A stretch of DNA of 64,000 nucleotides from JASLZO01 sp965247995 (lineage in GTDB: Bacteria; Chloroflexota; Dehalococcoidia; UBA6926): positions 744,001 to 808,000 of the forward strand of contig OZ252041.1 of NCBI GenBank assembly GCA_965247995.1. Reading direction: 5' to 3'. The notes below the pieces were generated by a model. The model did not search any database. It was not told where the DNA came from and was given only the letters and a program-made list of their open reading frames with translations. The position numbers were made by a program, and so were the translations under genes. This document shows, in pieces, positions 17,116-25,503 of this stretch (positions are counted from its first letter, which is position 1; each line of letters begins with the position of its first letter).

Positions 17116-17409
17116 TTACACCTCCCCGGCGTTAACGCGGTTGTATTCCGCGTGTGTGTCGACGAACCGGATGTAGACGATCCCGGCTTGGTAGTTGACC
17201 CTCACGACGAGGCGGTAGTGGTTGCCCTTGATCCGGAAGACTAGGCGGTCGTCGCCAACGACGCTGGCGCGAGGCCAGAGTGCGAGGACGCTCGTAGGGG
17301 TAGTCCAGGACTGTTCGACCACCGACTTGTACCACGCCTCGAGTGGTTGTTTGGCGTCAGCATGTCGCTCCCAACACTCGATCAGGGCTCTCTTGGAGAT
17401 GATGCGCAC
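17116..17409 (-). CDS. higB: HigB-type mRNA interferase toxin
   Basis: 97 residues matching the HigB_toxin family: MRIISKRALIECWERHADAKQPLEAWYKSVVEQSW at the N-terminus, then VVGDDRLVFRIKGNHYRLVVRVNYQAGIVYIRFVDTHAEYNR, where the closing DTHAEYN is characteristic. The family cleaves ribosome-bound mRNA. It starts with GTG. Upstream on the minus strand a TTGCCT and a TAGTAT 18 nt apart (about 17436-17466) are a possible promoter. The antitoxin gene follows after 2 nt. Confidence 0.9.
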   Translation of the reverse strand: MRIISKRALIECWERHADAKQPLEAWYKSVVEQSWTTPTSVLALWPRASVVGDDRLVFRIKGNHYRLVVRVNYQAGIVYIRFVDTHAEYNRVNAGEV

Positions 17410-17492
17410 TGGGCGTTGGTGAGTCTCCTAACATTGAGCCATAATACTACGTTCCCAAAATGTACCGAGGCAATGCGATCCCAACAAGCATC

Positions 17493-17520
17493 GGGGCCGG
17501 CTCCTGTGGGAGCCGGCCCC
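17493..17520. terminator. perfect 12-bp stem hairpin, terminator-like
   Basis: GGGGCCGGCTCC (17493-17504) and its exact complement GGAGCCGGCCCC (17509-17520) flank a TGTG loop. It lies 30 nt past the stop of the minus-strand acyl-CoA dehydrogenase at 17551 and before the higB promoter region. There is no clear T-run, so it may be a factor-dependent or atypical terminator insulating higBA. Confidence 0.65.
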
Positions 17521-17550
17521 GAATCGGACCTACTTGTGCGGTGAAGAGGT

Positions 17551-18681
17551 TTAGATCTTCATCGCCCTGGCGACGCGCTCGCGGTGGTAGTCGCCGTCGC
17601 CGAAGGAGACTTCCCACGCCTTCAGGCGGCGGGTGAAGAGCTGCAGGTCGTGTTCCTGGGTGAACCCGATCGCGCCGTGGCACTGGTGCGCGGTGGCGCT
17701 CACGCGAGCAGCCGAGTCGCTGACCCACGCCTTGGCGGCGGATACCTCGAGGTCCGACGGCAGGTCTTCAGACAGCCGCCAGATGGCCTGGTAGGTAATG
17801 AACCGGGAGCCGTCGACGTCGGTGGCCATGTTGGCACAGTAGTGCTGGATGGCCTGGAAGCTGCCGATCGGGCGCCCGAACTGCACGCGGTTCTTGACGT
17901 ACTCGACGGTCATGTCCAGGACTTCCTGTAGCGCGCCGACCATCTGGCAGGAACGAAGCGCTGCACCCTTCTGGATGAGGAGCTTGAGGGTGTCCCAGCC
18001 CTTGCTGACCTCGCCGACGACGTTGTCGGGCGAGACCTGGACGTTGCGCAGGACGACCTCGCACTGGTTGTCGCTGGCGATGGTCTTCAGCTTGTCGACG
18101 GTGACGCCGGCGGCGTGGGCGTCGACAAGGAAGAGGCTGACGCCGTTTTCTGGGTTGCGGCCCCGGCGGGTGCGGGCAGCGACGAGGAAGGTGTCAGCGA
18201 CGTGCGCGTTCTCGACGAACAGCTTGGTGCCGTTGAGGACGTAGTTGTCGCCGGACTTCCTGGCCTCCAGTTGGATGCCCTGGGCGTCCAGCCGGGAGTA
18301 CGGCTCGAGGAGCGCTGGGGTGGCGATCAGGTTTCCGCTGGCGATTCGGGGCAGGTACTCCTGCTTCTGGGCGTCGGTGCCGGCGTCAAGCAACGCGAGC
18401 GTGACGAACGCGGTGTTGAAGAAGGGACCTGGCAGCAAGCCATGGCCGGTCTCTTCGATGAGGATGCCGAGGTCGACCAGGTTCTGGCCGGTCCCGCCGT
18501 GCTCCTCCGGGATCACGAGGCCGAGCCATCCGACCTGGGCGATCTTCTGCCACAGGTCCTGGGTGAACCCGTTGTCGTCCTCTTCCATGTCGCGGACGAA
18601 CGTTCGCGGGGTCTCCTGCTCGAGGAACTCGCGCGCCATTGACCTCAACATTTCCTGGTCTTCAGTAAGCCCTAAGTCCAT
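17551..18681 (-). CDS. acyl-CoA dehydrogenase, small-type subunit, catalytic Glu not seen
   Basis: 376 residues from the ATG at 18681 (MDLGLTEDQEML). The fold is right (WLGLVIPEEHGGTG, NYVLNGTKLFVENA, VQFGRPIGSFQAIQH, HQCHGAIGFTQEHDLQLFTRR), but neither usual place for the catalytic base has Glu: helix G reads LLIQKGAALRS and the MCAD Glu site reads FGDGDYHRE. In heterotetrameric (alpha2beta2) actinobacterial dehydrogenases of ChsE type, one partner is non-catalytic in this way. It is last in a three-gene minus-strand operon, 68 nt after a large-type subunit. The partnership is inferred. Confidence 0.9.
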   Translation of the reverse strand: MDLGLTEDQEMLRSMAREFLEQETPRTFVRDMEEDDNGFTQDLWQKIAQVGWLGLVIPEEHGGTGQNLVDLGILIEETGHGLLPGPFFNTAFVTLALLDAGTDAQKQEYLPRIASGNLIATPALLEPYSRLDAQGIQLEARKSGDNYVLNGTKLFVENAHVADTFLVAARTRRGRNPENGVSLFLVDAHAAGVTVDKLKTIASDNQCEVVLRNVQVSPDNVVGEVSKGWDTLKLLIQKGAALRSCQMVGALQEVLDMTVEYVKNRVQFGRPIGSFQAIQHYCANMATDVDGSRFITYQAIWRLSEDLPSDLEVSAAKAWVSDSAARVSATAHQCHGAIGFTQEHDLQLFTRRLKAWEVSFGDGDYHRERVARAMKI

Positions 18682-18749
18682 TTCCCCTACCTCCTTGCAG
18701 TGTCTTCCCTGATACGATCCGGCGTCTTTCGTCCTGTGCGTGGTTGTTC

Positions 18750-19964
18750 CTAGCGCGGCAATCCAAGCCCGCGCTGGGCGATGATGTTCTTTTGGATCTC
18801 GCGTGTTCCGCCACCGATGCTGACACCGATGCTCTGCCAGCCGCGTACTGGCAGGAAGTTGTCGACTGGGAGCTTGAAGCCAGTGTTGGTGGGCAGGAGC
18901 GTGCCGTAGCCGTCCATGATGGTGGCCATGCCGCGGTACATCTCTTGGAAGAGGGTGTCGCCGAGGGCTTTCACCATGGACGACTCCTTCTGTGGGACGA
19001 GCCCCTGACTCTGCATCCAGGCGACACGGTAGCACACCATTCGCAGGGCCTCGACCTGGACACGCCAGTCGGCCAGGCGATTGCGGATCTCGTCCCGGTC
19101 GGCGGGTGCGTCGCCACCGGCTCGGCGCACCATGTTCGACCAGTCGAGGAACTCCTCGAGCGTGCGCAGGAGGAGGGCCGGGCGGCCGATGTTGGAGCGT
19201 TCGAAGCTGAGGGTGGTCATGGCGGCGTACCAGCCGCGGTTCTCTTCGCCGATAATGTTGCGGGCGGGGACGCGGAAACCTTCTAGGAAGAGTTCGTCCC
19301 AGCGATGGTTGCCGAGCCCGTCCGGGATTGGGCGAATGGTGATGCCGGGTGCGAGCTCGCCGTTGTCTTCGCGAAGCTGTCCCAGGAGGTAGGTGATACC
19401 GCGGTGCTTGGGCGCCTCCGGGTCGGTCCGGACGAGGATATGGATCCACTCGTTCCGGTAGGTGCCCCAGATCTTCTGTCCGGTGAGGACGTAGTCATCG
19501 CCGTCGCGGACGGCGCGGGTCGTGAGGCTGGCGAGATCGGAGCCGGCGTCGGGTTCGCTGAAGCCCTGTGAGAACTCGAGGTCGGCGTTGGCGATGCGGG
19601 GAAGGAATTGTTCCTTCTGCCAGTCTGTGCCGTGGACCATGAGGACGGGGGCCACGAGGCCGCCACCGAGGGACGCGGGAGCGTCCTCATAGGCCATGAC
19701 CTCTCGGTAGGCCACCTGGGTCTCGATCGAGGCGGCCTTGCCGCCGTACTCCTGGGGCCAGTGCATGGTGTACCAGCCCTGGTCGACGAGCTTCTTGGCG
19801 AAGCCGGTCATCAACTCGTGGCCGTGGGCGCGTTCGTTCTCGTCGCCGTGCCACCCGGCGAGGCCGCCGGTCAGATCAACGCCGGGATTCTTCCATTCTC
19901 GGCGGACGAAATCCCGGGCCTCTTCACGGAGTACCTGGTCCGCCGTCGAAAACTGGAAATCCAT
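18750..19964 (-). CDS. acyl-CoA dehydrogenase, large-type subunit (paralog 2)
   Basis: 404 residues, close to the paralogs at 7006 and 20027 (MDFQFSTADQVLREEARDF; EFSQGFSEPDAGSDLASL; ending GGGTREIQKNIIAQRGLGLPR). The helix-G LSFERSNIG keeps a Glu that could be the base, while the MCAD position is Gly. Residues WYTMHWPQEYGG and WGTYRNEWIHILVRTD are shared by all three. It lies between another large subunit (62 nt upstream) and the small subunit (68 nt downstream), probably as one transcript. Confidence 0.93.
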   Translation of the reverse strand: MDFQFSTADQVLREEARDFVRREWKNPGVDLTGGLAGWHGDENERAHGHELMTGFAKKLVDQGWYTMHWPQEYGGKAASIETQVAYREVMAYEDAPASLGGGLVAPVLMVHGTDWQKEQFLPRIANADLEFSQGFSEPDAGSDLASLTTRAVRDGDDYVLTGQKIWGTYRNEWIHILVRTDPEAPKHRGITYLLGQLREDNGELAPGITIRPIPDGLGNHRWDELFLEGFRVPARNIIGEENRGWYAAMTTLSFERSNIGRPALLLRTLEEFLDWSNMVRRAGGDAPADRDEIRNRLADWRVQVEALRMVCYRVAWMQSQGLVPQKESSMVKALGDTLFQEMYRGMATIMDGYGTLLPTNTGFKLPVDNFLPVRGWQSIGVSIGGGTREIQKNIIAQRGLGLPR

Positions 19965-20026
19965 TGCGTTTCTCCCGGTGGTCGGTGTGTGGTGTGGGCG
20001 TGCCGCTCATTTGGAGGAGGGCGGCG

Positions 20027-21226
20027 TTACCTGGGCAACTCCAAGCCGCGCGTGGCGATGATGCCGCGCTGCACCTCCGTGGTGCCACCGGCAATGCTGA
20101 GGGTCACGGAGCTGAACGCGCGGTTGTTGAGGAACCCACCGAGTGGCGCAGGGTACTTGTTGTAGGGAAGCAGGTTGCCGTAGTCCTCGAGGCCGCGGGA
20201 GAGGGTCTTGTAGACGCGTTGTGTCTGCTGGTCGCCCCAGAGCTTGGTCATGGAGGCTTCCTTCTGCGGGATGAGCCCTTGGTTCTGCATCCAAGCAACG
20301 CGGTACGAGAGCATTCGCAGGGCCTCGACCTCGATTCGCAGGTTGGCGACTTCAGACCGGAAGCTCGCGGAGTCGAAGGGGCTGGAGCCGACGCGGCGTT
20401 TCATGGTCTGCGTGAAGTTCTGGTAGTCCTCCAGCACGCGGAGGAGGCTGGCAGGTCCCTGGATATTGGACCGCTCGAAGCTGAGGGTGGTCATGGCGGC
20501 GTACCAGCCGCGGTTCTCCTCGCCGATGATGTATCGGGCGGGGACACGAACGTCCTCCATGAACAGTTCGTCCCAGCGGTGGCGACCGAGGGCATCCGGG
20601 ATGCCGCGGACGTTGATGCCGGGGAGGTATTCACCTTTGTCGTCCTTTAGGGGAGCCAACAGGTAGGTGATGCCGCGGTGTTTGGGAGCGTCCTGGTCGG
20701 TGCGGACGAGGATATGAATCCAGTCGTTCCGGTAGGTGCCCCAGATCTTCTGTCCGTTGAGGATGTAGTCGTCTCCGTCGCGGACGGCGCGCGTTTTAAG
20801 GGATGCGAGGTCGGAACCGGCGTCGGGCTCGCTGAAGCCCTGGGAGAACTCGAGGTCGGCGCTGGCGATGCGTGGGAGGAACTCATCCTGCATCCACTTG
20901 GGCGCGGTGACCATGAGGACCGGTGCGACGAGGCCACCGCCCAGTGAGGCGGGTGCGCCGGCGTAGGCCATTGCCTCGCGATAGGCGAGCTGTGTGGTGA
21001 TGTTTGCGCCGCCGCCACCGTGCTCGGTGGGCCAGTGCATGGTGTACCACTTCTTCTGAACGAGCTTCTTGGCGAAGCCGGTCGTCGCCTCTTCGGCTTC
21101 GGGGTCCGTGTGGTGCCAGTTGATGAGGATCGCGGTGTCGAACTGGTCGCGACCCCAGTTCTGGCGCGTGAACTCGATGGCCTCGGACCGAAGGGCGCGA
21201 TCTTCTACGGAGAATTCAAAATCCAT
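20027..21226 (-). CDS. acyl-CoA dehydrogenase, large-type subunit (paralog 3)
   Basis: 399 residues from the ATG at 21226 (MDFEFSVEDRALRSEA); a longer frame to 21274 adds no family residues. Shows KLVQKKWYTMHWPTEHGGGG, LEFSQGFSEPDAGSDLASLKTRAVRDGDDYILNGQKIWGTY and a C-terminus GGTTEVQRGIIATRGLELPR; helix G has LSFERSNIQ. It is the first gene of the minus-strand operon and is divergent from the operon at 21517, with a palindromic site in the shared upstream region. The substrate is unknown. Confidence 0.93.
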   Translation of the reverse strand: MDFEFSVEDRALRSEAIEFTRQNWGRDQFDTAILINWHHTDPEAEEATTGFAKKLVQKKWYTMHWPTEHGGGGANITTQLAYREAMAYAGAPASLGGGLVAPVLMVTAPKWMQDEFLPRIASADLEFSQGFSEPDAGSDLASLKTRAVRDGDDYILNGQKIWGTYRNDWIHILVRTDQDAPKHRGITYLLAPLKDDKGEYLPGINVRGIPDALGRHRWDELFMEDVRVPARYIIGEENRGWYAAMTTLSFERSNIQGPASLLRVLEDYQNFTQTMKRRVGSSPFDSASFRSEVANLRIEVEALRMLSYRVAWMQNQGLIPQKEASMTKLWGDQQTQRVYKTLSRGLEDYGNLLPYNKYPAPLGGFLNNRAFSSVTLSIAGGTTEVQRGIIATRGLELPR

Positions 21227-21272
21227 TGGCGAACTGCCTCCTACCCCTCCAAAACGACAGGCTCCGGCGTGC

Positions 21273-21290
21273 ACACAATCTCGATTGTGT
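21273..21290. promoter_or_regulatory. palindrome between divergent acyl-CoA dehydrogenase operons
   Basis: ACACAATC and GATTGTGT form perfect 8-bp arms around a 2-bp TC centre, 47 nt upstream of the minus-strand start at 21226. The size and position suit an operator for a TetR-family or similar repressor serving both operons. A second inverted repeat, GCCGCGC-GGG-GCGCGGC at 21461-21477, lies nearer the plus-strand gene. No regulator gene is adjacent. Confidence 0.45.
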
Positions 21291-21516
21291 TCCGAAGCAA
21301 AACCGCGACGTACAGTAGCATTTGCTCGTGATGGAGTAAACGGCCCAGCAGGTTCGAGGCGCTTTCATAGTCGTAGTGGAGCGAAGGGGTGCAGGTCGTG
21401 GGGCCGTCCTTTGCAGTGAGCGCAGGGACGAGGCGAGGGCGTGTTACCGTAATGTGCAATGCCGCGCGGGGCGCGGCAATTCGGGGCCGCGTTGGCGATA
21501 GGTGAGGGAAGGTCAC

Positions 21517-22776
21517 ATGGACTTTGAGTATCACTACACCGTCGAGCAGCAGCAGTTTCGGCAGGAGGTCCGGGCCTGGTTGGCGGACAACTGGCCGAAA
21601 GACCTGAACCGGGGCCAGGACTACAAGCACACGCCGGCCGAGTCGTGGCGTCGCTTGAAGCGGTTCCGAGAGGAGATGGGCGAGAAGGGTTGGCTGCATC
21701 CGACGTACCCAACTGAGTACGGCGGCGGCGGTCTGTCCGGTGCGCTGGCCGTGGTGATCGCGGAGGAACTCCGTGAGGTGACAGGCGGTGGCGGCGAGGG
21801 GCTGATCTACGACAACCCGTTCGACATCGCTCCTTTATATGTATGGGGAACGGAAGAGCAGAAGCGGGAGTTGCTGCCGCGGCGGCTCCGTGGGGAGTTG
21901 CTCGGGTGGCAGTTGTTCACCGAGCCCGATGCGGGGTCAGACCTGGCAGGCCTGAAGACACGGGCAGTCCGGGACGGCGACGATTGGGTGATTTCTGGCG
22001 AGAAGGTCTTCGTGGGCGGCGATTCCGGGTATGTAGACCCGGAGACGAAGCTGCCGGACGAGGAGTTTCTTGGGACATCTCACCTGTTCACGCTGGCGGT
22101 GACGGACCCGGACGCGCCACGGCATCACAACATCGGCGCGTTCTTGATTCCCGGTGCGACGCCTGGGATCACGATCCAGACGCTGGACCTCCTGGTGGGA
22201 CACGGGAAACGGCAGGTGTACCTGGAGGACGTTCGGGTGCCGGGCACGATGATGCTTGGCGGCGAGACGCAAGGATGGCAGGTGTCGCAGACGGCGCTGG
22301 AGATCGAGCACGGGGGCGGCGGCGGGCCTCCACCGGAGGACAAGGCTGTGGCGGCGCTGATCGAGTGGGTCCGGCGGAACGGCAAGGGTTCCGACCCGCA
22401 CGTGCGTCAGTTGGTGGCGCAAGCCTTTATAGAGAAGGATATTTTCCGGCTCTTCGCGACGCGGAACCACTGGATGGTCGAGACGAAGCAAGAGATGACA
22501 TACCACGGGTCGCAGCAGGCGTTGTGGCGGAAGGAGTCGGGGATCCGGATTGCGGACGCAATCCGCGAGGTGATGGGTCCGCACGCGATGCTGGACTTCA
22601 CGGACGAAGCGGCGGCGTTCAAGGGCGAGCTGGAGTTGCACCAGCGTGAGAGCCTGGCCGCGGCACACCCCGGCGGTACGGTGGAAGTGCAGAAAGTGAT
22701 CATGGCCCGTCGCATGGGCGTGAGCCGGACGCGGGAACGGGCTGCGCCGACACCGGCGACGGTCGGGTCTCGGTAA
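21517..22776 (+). CDS. acyl-CoA dehydrogenase, large-type subunit (divergent paralog)
   Basis: 419 residues from the ATG at 21517. The family motifs are clear (GWLHPTYPTEYGGGG, QLFTEPDAGSDLAGLKTRAVRDGDDWVISGEKVF, ending GGTVEVQKVIMARRMGVSR) but it is more distant from the three MD(F/Y)-type paralogs. Helix G has LEIEHGG, offering a Glu base; the MCAD site is Gly. A Gly/Pro-rich loop GGGGPPPEDK follows. The next gene starts 12 nt after its stop and lacks a catalytic Glu, so the pair probably forms a heteromer. Confidence 0.92.
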   Translation: MDFEYHYTVEQQQFRQEVRAWLADNWPKDLNRGQDYKHTPAESWRRLKRFREEMGEKGWLHPTYPTEYGGGGLSGALAVVIAEELREVTGGGGEGLIYDNPFDIAPLYVWGTEEQKRELLPRRLRGELLGWQLFTEPDAGSDLAGLKTRAVRDGDDWVISGEKVFVGGDSGYVDPETKLPDEEFLGTSHLFTLAVTDPDAPRHHNIGAFLIPGATPGITIQTLDLLVGHGKRQVYLEDVRVPGTMMLGGETQGWQVSQTALEIEHGGGGGPPPEDKAVAALIEWVRRNGKGSDPHVRQLVAQAFIEKDIFRLFATRNHWMVETKQEMTYHGSQQALWRKESGIRIADAIREVMGPHAMLDFTDEAAAFKGELELHQRESLAAAHPGGTVEVQKVIMARRMGVSRTRERAAPTPATVGSR

Positions 22777-22788
22777 GGGGCGTGGGCG

Positions 22789-23943
22789 ATGGACCTATCT
22801 CTCACGACCGAACAGAGTTTGTTGAAACAGACCGTCCAGGACTTCATTGGGCGGGAGTTACCTAAGGAGCGCGTGCGCGAGCTGTTCGACTCGCCGACGG
22901 GGTTCGCACCGGACATCTGGCAGCAAATGAGCAACCTGGGCTGGACGGGGATGATTATCCCGGCCGCGTACGGGGGCCAGGGCTCGGACTTCACGACCCT
23001 GGGAGTGCTGTTCGAAGAGTTGGGCGCTGGGTTGTGTTGTGGTCCGCTGTTGTCGTCGTCGGTGATGTGCGCGACGGCGATTTTGGAGGGCGGGACTGAG
23101 GAGCAGAAGACTTCTTTACTGCCGGTGGTGGCTCGGGGCGAGCGGATCTTAGCGTTCGCGTTTACGGAGTCGGACTACGGTTGGTCGCCGGACAAGATCG
23201 CGTTGTCGATCAGTGAACAGGGGTCCGACTACGTCCTGAACGGGACGAAGATGTTCGTGCCGGACGCTCATATCGCGGACCAGATGTTGGTGGTGGGCCG
23301 GAGCGCAGCGGGCGAGGGCGGCGCTGGGTTGACGGCGGCGTTGGTCGACCGCGAGGCGCCGGGCGTGACGATTCGCACGTTGAGCGGATGGCTGGGCGAC
23401 ACGATGGCCGAGATCACGTTCCGGAACGTCCGGGTAGCGGGTTCGGCGCTGGTCGGGCCGGCGGGCGGGGCATGGGCGTCGATCGAGAAGGCGCTGGACG
23501 CGGGGACGATTGCGCTGTCCGCGTACATGCTCGGCGGGTGCCGGCGGGTGTTCGAGATGAGCATCGAGCGGAGCCAGACCCGGATCGCGTTCGGTGTGGC
23601 GATCGGAACGCTGCAGCACGTGCAGAACTACCTGGTGGAGATGGCCAACATCGAGGAGTCGACGCGGTGGTCGACGTTCGAGGCGCTGTGGAAGATCGAC
23701 GAGGGGCGCGCGGACGCGGCTGGGGCGATCTCGATGGCGAAGGCGATTGTGAGCGACGGGTATGTCCGTGCTGCCGAGGGTGCACACCACGTGCATGCGG
23801 GGTTGGGCGTTGATATGGGGTATGGGTTGCCGTACTACACGCAGAAGGCGCGGACGCTGCAGGGGTATTTGGGCGACGTGACACACCACCGGGACCGGAT
23901 GGCCGGGTTACTGGAGTTGGACGCGCCTTTGGCTGCTGTGTAG
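22789..23943 (+). CDS. acyl-CoA dehydrogenase, small-type subunit, catalytic Glu not seen
   Basis: 384 residues. Family features include LGWTGMIIPAAYGGQGSDF, YVLNGTKMFVPDAHIADQML, FRNVRVAGSALVG and RIAFGVAIGTLQHVQNYL. The helix-G segment (KALDAGTIALSAYML) has no Glu and the MCAD position reads YLGDVTHHRD, so no base is visible at either usual site. With the tight 12-nt spacing to the catalytic-type gene upstream, the likeliest role is the FAD-binding or structural partner of an alpha2beta2 enzyme. This copies the arrangement of the opposing operon. Confidence 0.9.
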   Translation: MDLSLTTEQSLLKQTVQDFIGRELPKERVRELFDSPTGFAPDIWQQMSNLGWTGMIIPAAYGGQGSDFTTLGVLFEELGAGLCCGPLLSSSVMCATAILEGGTEEQKTSLLPVVARGERILAFAFTESDYGWSPDKIALSISEQGSDYVLNGTKMFVPDAHIADQMLVVGRSAAGEGGAGLTAALVDREAPGVTIRTLSGWLGDTMAEITFRNVRVAGSALVGPAGGAWASIEKALDAGTIALSAYMLGGCRRVFEMSIERSQTRIAFGVAIGTLQHVQNYLVEMANIEESTRWSTFEALWKIDEGRADAAGAISMAKAIVSDGYVRAAEGAHHVHAGLGVDMGYGLPYYTQKARTLQGYLGDVTHHRDRMAGLLELDAPLAAV

Positions 23944-24114
23944 TCGGGGTTGTTGGGGGTCGTCGGGCGAGATCCGCCAATCGTTGTTCGTGCTGGGTTG
24001 CTGCTAGGATCGTTCCGCTGCTGGGCTGGCGGTCGTTTGAGATTGGATGCTCGGTCCTAAGTAGACTGGGGCCTCTAGTGAAGCTCCCCGCCGAACGAGC
24101 GTCTGGCACGCACC

Positions 24115-25053
24115 GTGCAGAACGTGGCGCGTGAGCGTCGCGTCGGCGGTGGCTCAGGAAGCGTGATGCGCGGACTCTGTGTCGAGTCGCTGCGGCCCTG
24201 GAACGCCAAGGTGTGGAAGACACCGCTGATCGCGGTCGGCGTGTTCGTTGTGGCCGCGGTGGTGGCCGCGTGGATTACCACCGATGTCTCGCGTGTCGAT
24301 TTGACGAATATCCCAGATGTCGACTGCAGCAGCCCGAATGCCAACTCGGAACCGTGCGACCAATCGCAGGAGTTTGCGGGTTTCGGCATCGCAGGATGGC
24401 ATGCGGTGGGACCACACAACCCACTGTTTATCCAAGTGAAGGCCACACCGGACACCGTTGCGGACGCCGAAGCAGCGTTACGGGCTGAGTTCATTCGGCG
24501 ATACGGAGAGGGAGGAGACGGCGGCGACAGCACGATCTTCATTCCCGTGAAGTACGACTACGGGGAGCTGTGGAAGTGGTCGGTGATCCTGAACCGCTTC
24601 GCGACCTCGGCGGCGAATACGATCGGAATTCGGACTGCGCGGGTCGGCTTAAACCTCGACTGATACGAAGTCACGCTATTCCCGCTGCCGGACCTCAGGC
24701 CCCGGGTACAGTCCCTGGACCGTAGAGACTACCGGGAGACAATCGAGGTTGGCGCCTACGACGCCCAGCGCGTCGCAGACGCGTTACCGGACTTGCTGGG
24801 CCAGTTGGGCATCCCGGTAGATGCCGTGGGCGTGATTGGACAGTACAGAGATTGGACGGGGATTTCCATCCCAGACACCAACGAAGGCAGTGTGTCCAAT
24901 ACGCGCAGCCTGGATGCGTCAACGGATGGGACTGGGAGTGCGATCTGGATTGCGGCAGGGAGCGCCGGCGGTGCTGGGCTGCTAATCCTTAGCGGCTTGG
25001 CCTTTGTGACAGTGCGGTCTCGGCGACGAAGGCGGGGTCAGGCTGCGGCGTAG
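24115..25053 (+). pseudogene. surface or secreted protein paralog A, broken by one stop
   Basis: One frame runs from 24115 (or ATG 24166) through a TGA at 24661-24663 to 25053. It has a membrane helix near the start (TPLIAVGVFVVAAVVAAW), DVDCSSPN, FGIAGWHAVGPHNPLF, IFIPVKYDYGELWKWSVILNRF, then after the stop YEVTLFPLPDLRP, LPDLLGQLGIPVDAVGVIGQ and a C-terminal helix followed by RSRRRRRGQ. The same block order occurs in the next gene, which shows the stop interrupts a once continuous protein. The family is not recognised. The 450 nt to the next gene (25054-25503) hold nothing I can identify. Confidence 0.6.
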
Positions 25054-25503
25054 CAACCTCTCCAAGTCGAGCGACTCGACAGGTTTCGGTTACGGAGGCC
25101 GCTGAGACGCGGTGGGTCCGTTCGTCGAGGCGTTCTGATTTGAGCGAGAGCGTGCACGGGGCACGCGCCAAGTCTCAGCTTCGACGTCGCGCCTGGTTGG
25201 GATTCCGTAAGGATTGCGATCGTTTCGGTCCGGCCGGGCCGACATCGCTGCGGACTCGGCGCAGCACGCTCGTCCATCTGGGTCAACCCGTGCGATTGGG
25301 ACGTACGGGTTCCACGCGCAAGGGAGGTGGGAGGTGTGGAGTCTGTGCAGCGCAACAGTGAAAGCGACATGCGGGAGCGGGAGCGAGGGCAGTAACACGA
25401 ACGCCCCAGCAACAGTCAGGGTTGTCTCCCGTTCGTACACTGGGGCGATAACGGGTTTAGTGGTGCGACGGCGGCACGGCGGGCATGGTGATGGGGATGG
25501 GCG

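Noticed and set aside
2020..24663. TGA read as an amino acid, given in-frame TGA at 2020-2022 and 24661-24663
   Set aside because: Many intact genes here (aroA, gmk and others) end at TGA in the right place, so TGA is a stop; local decay or errors explain both sites.
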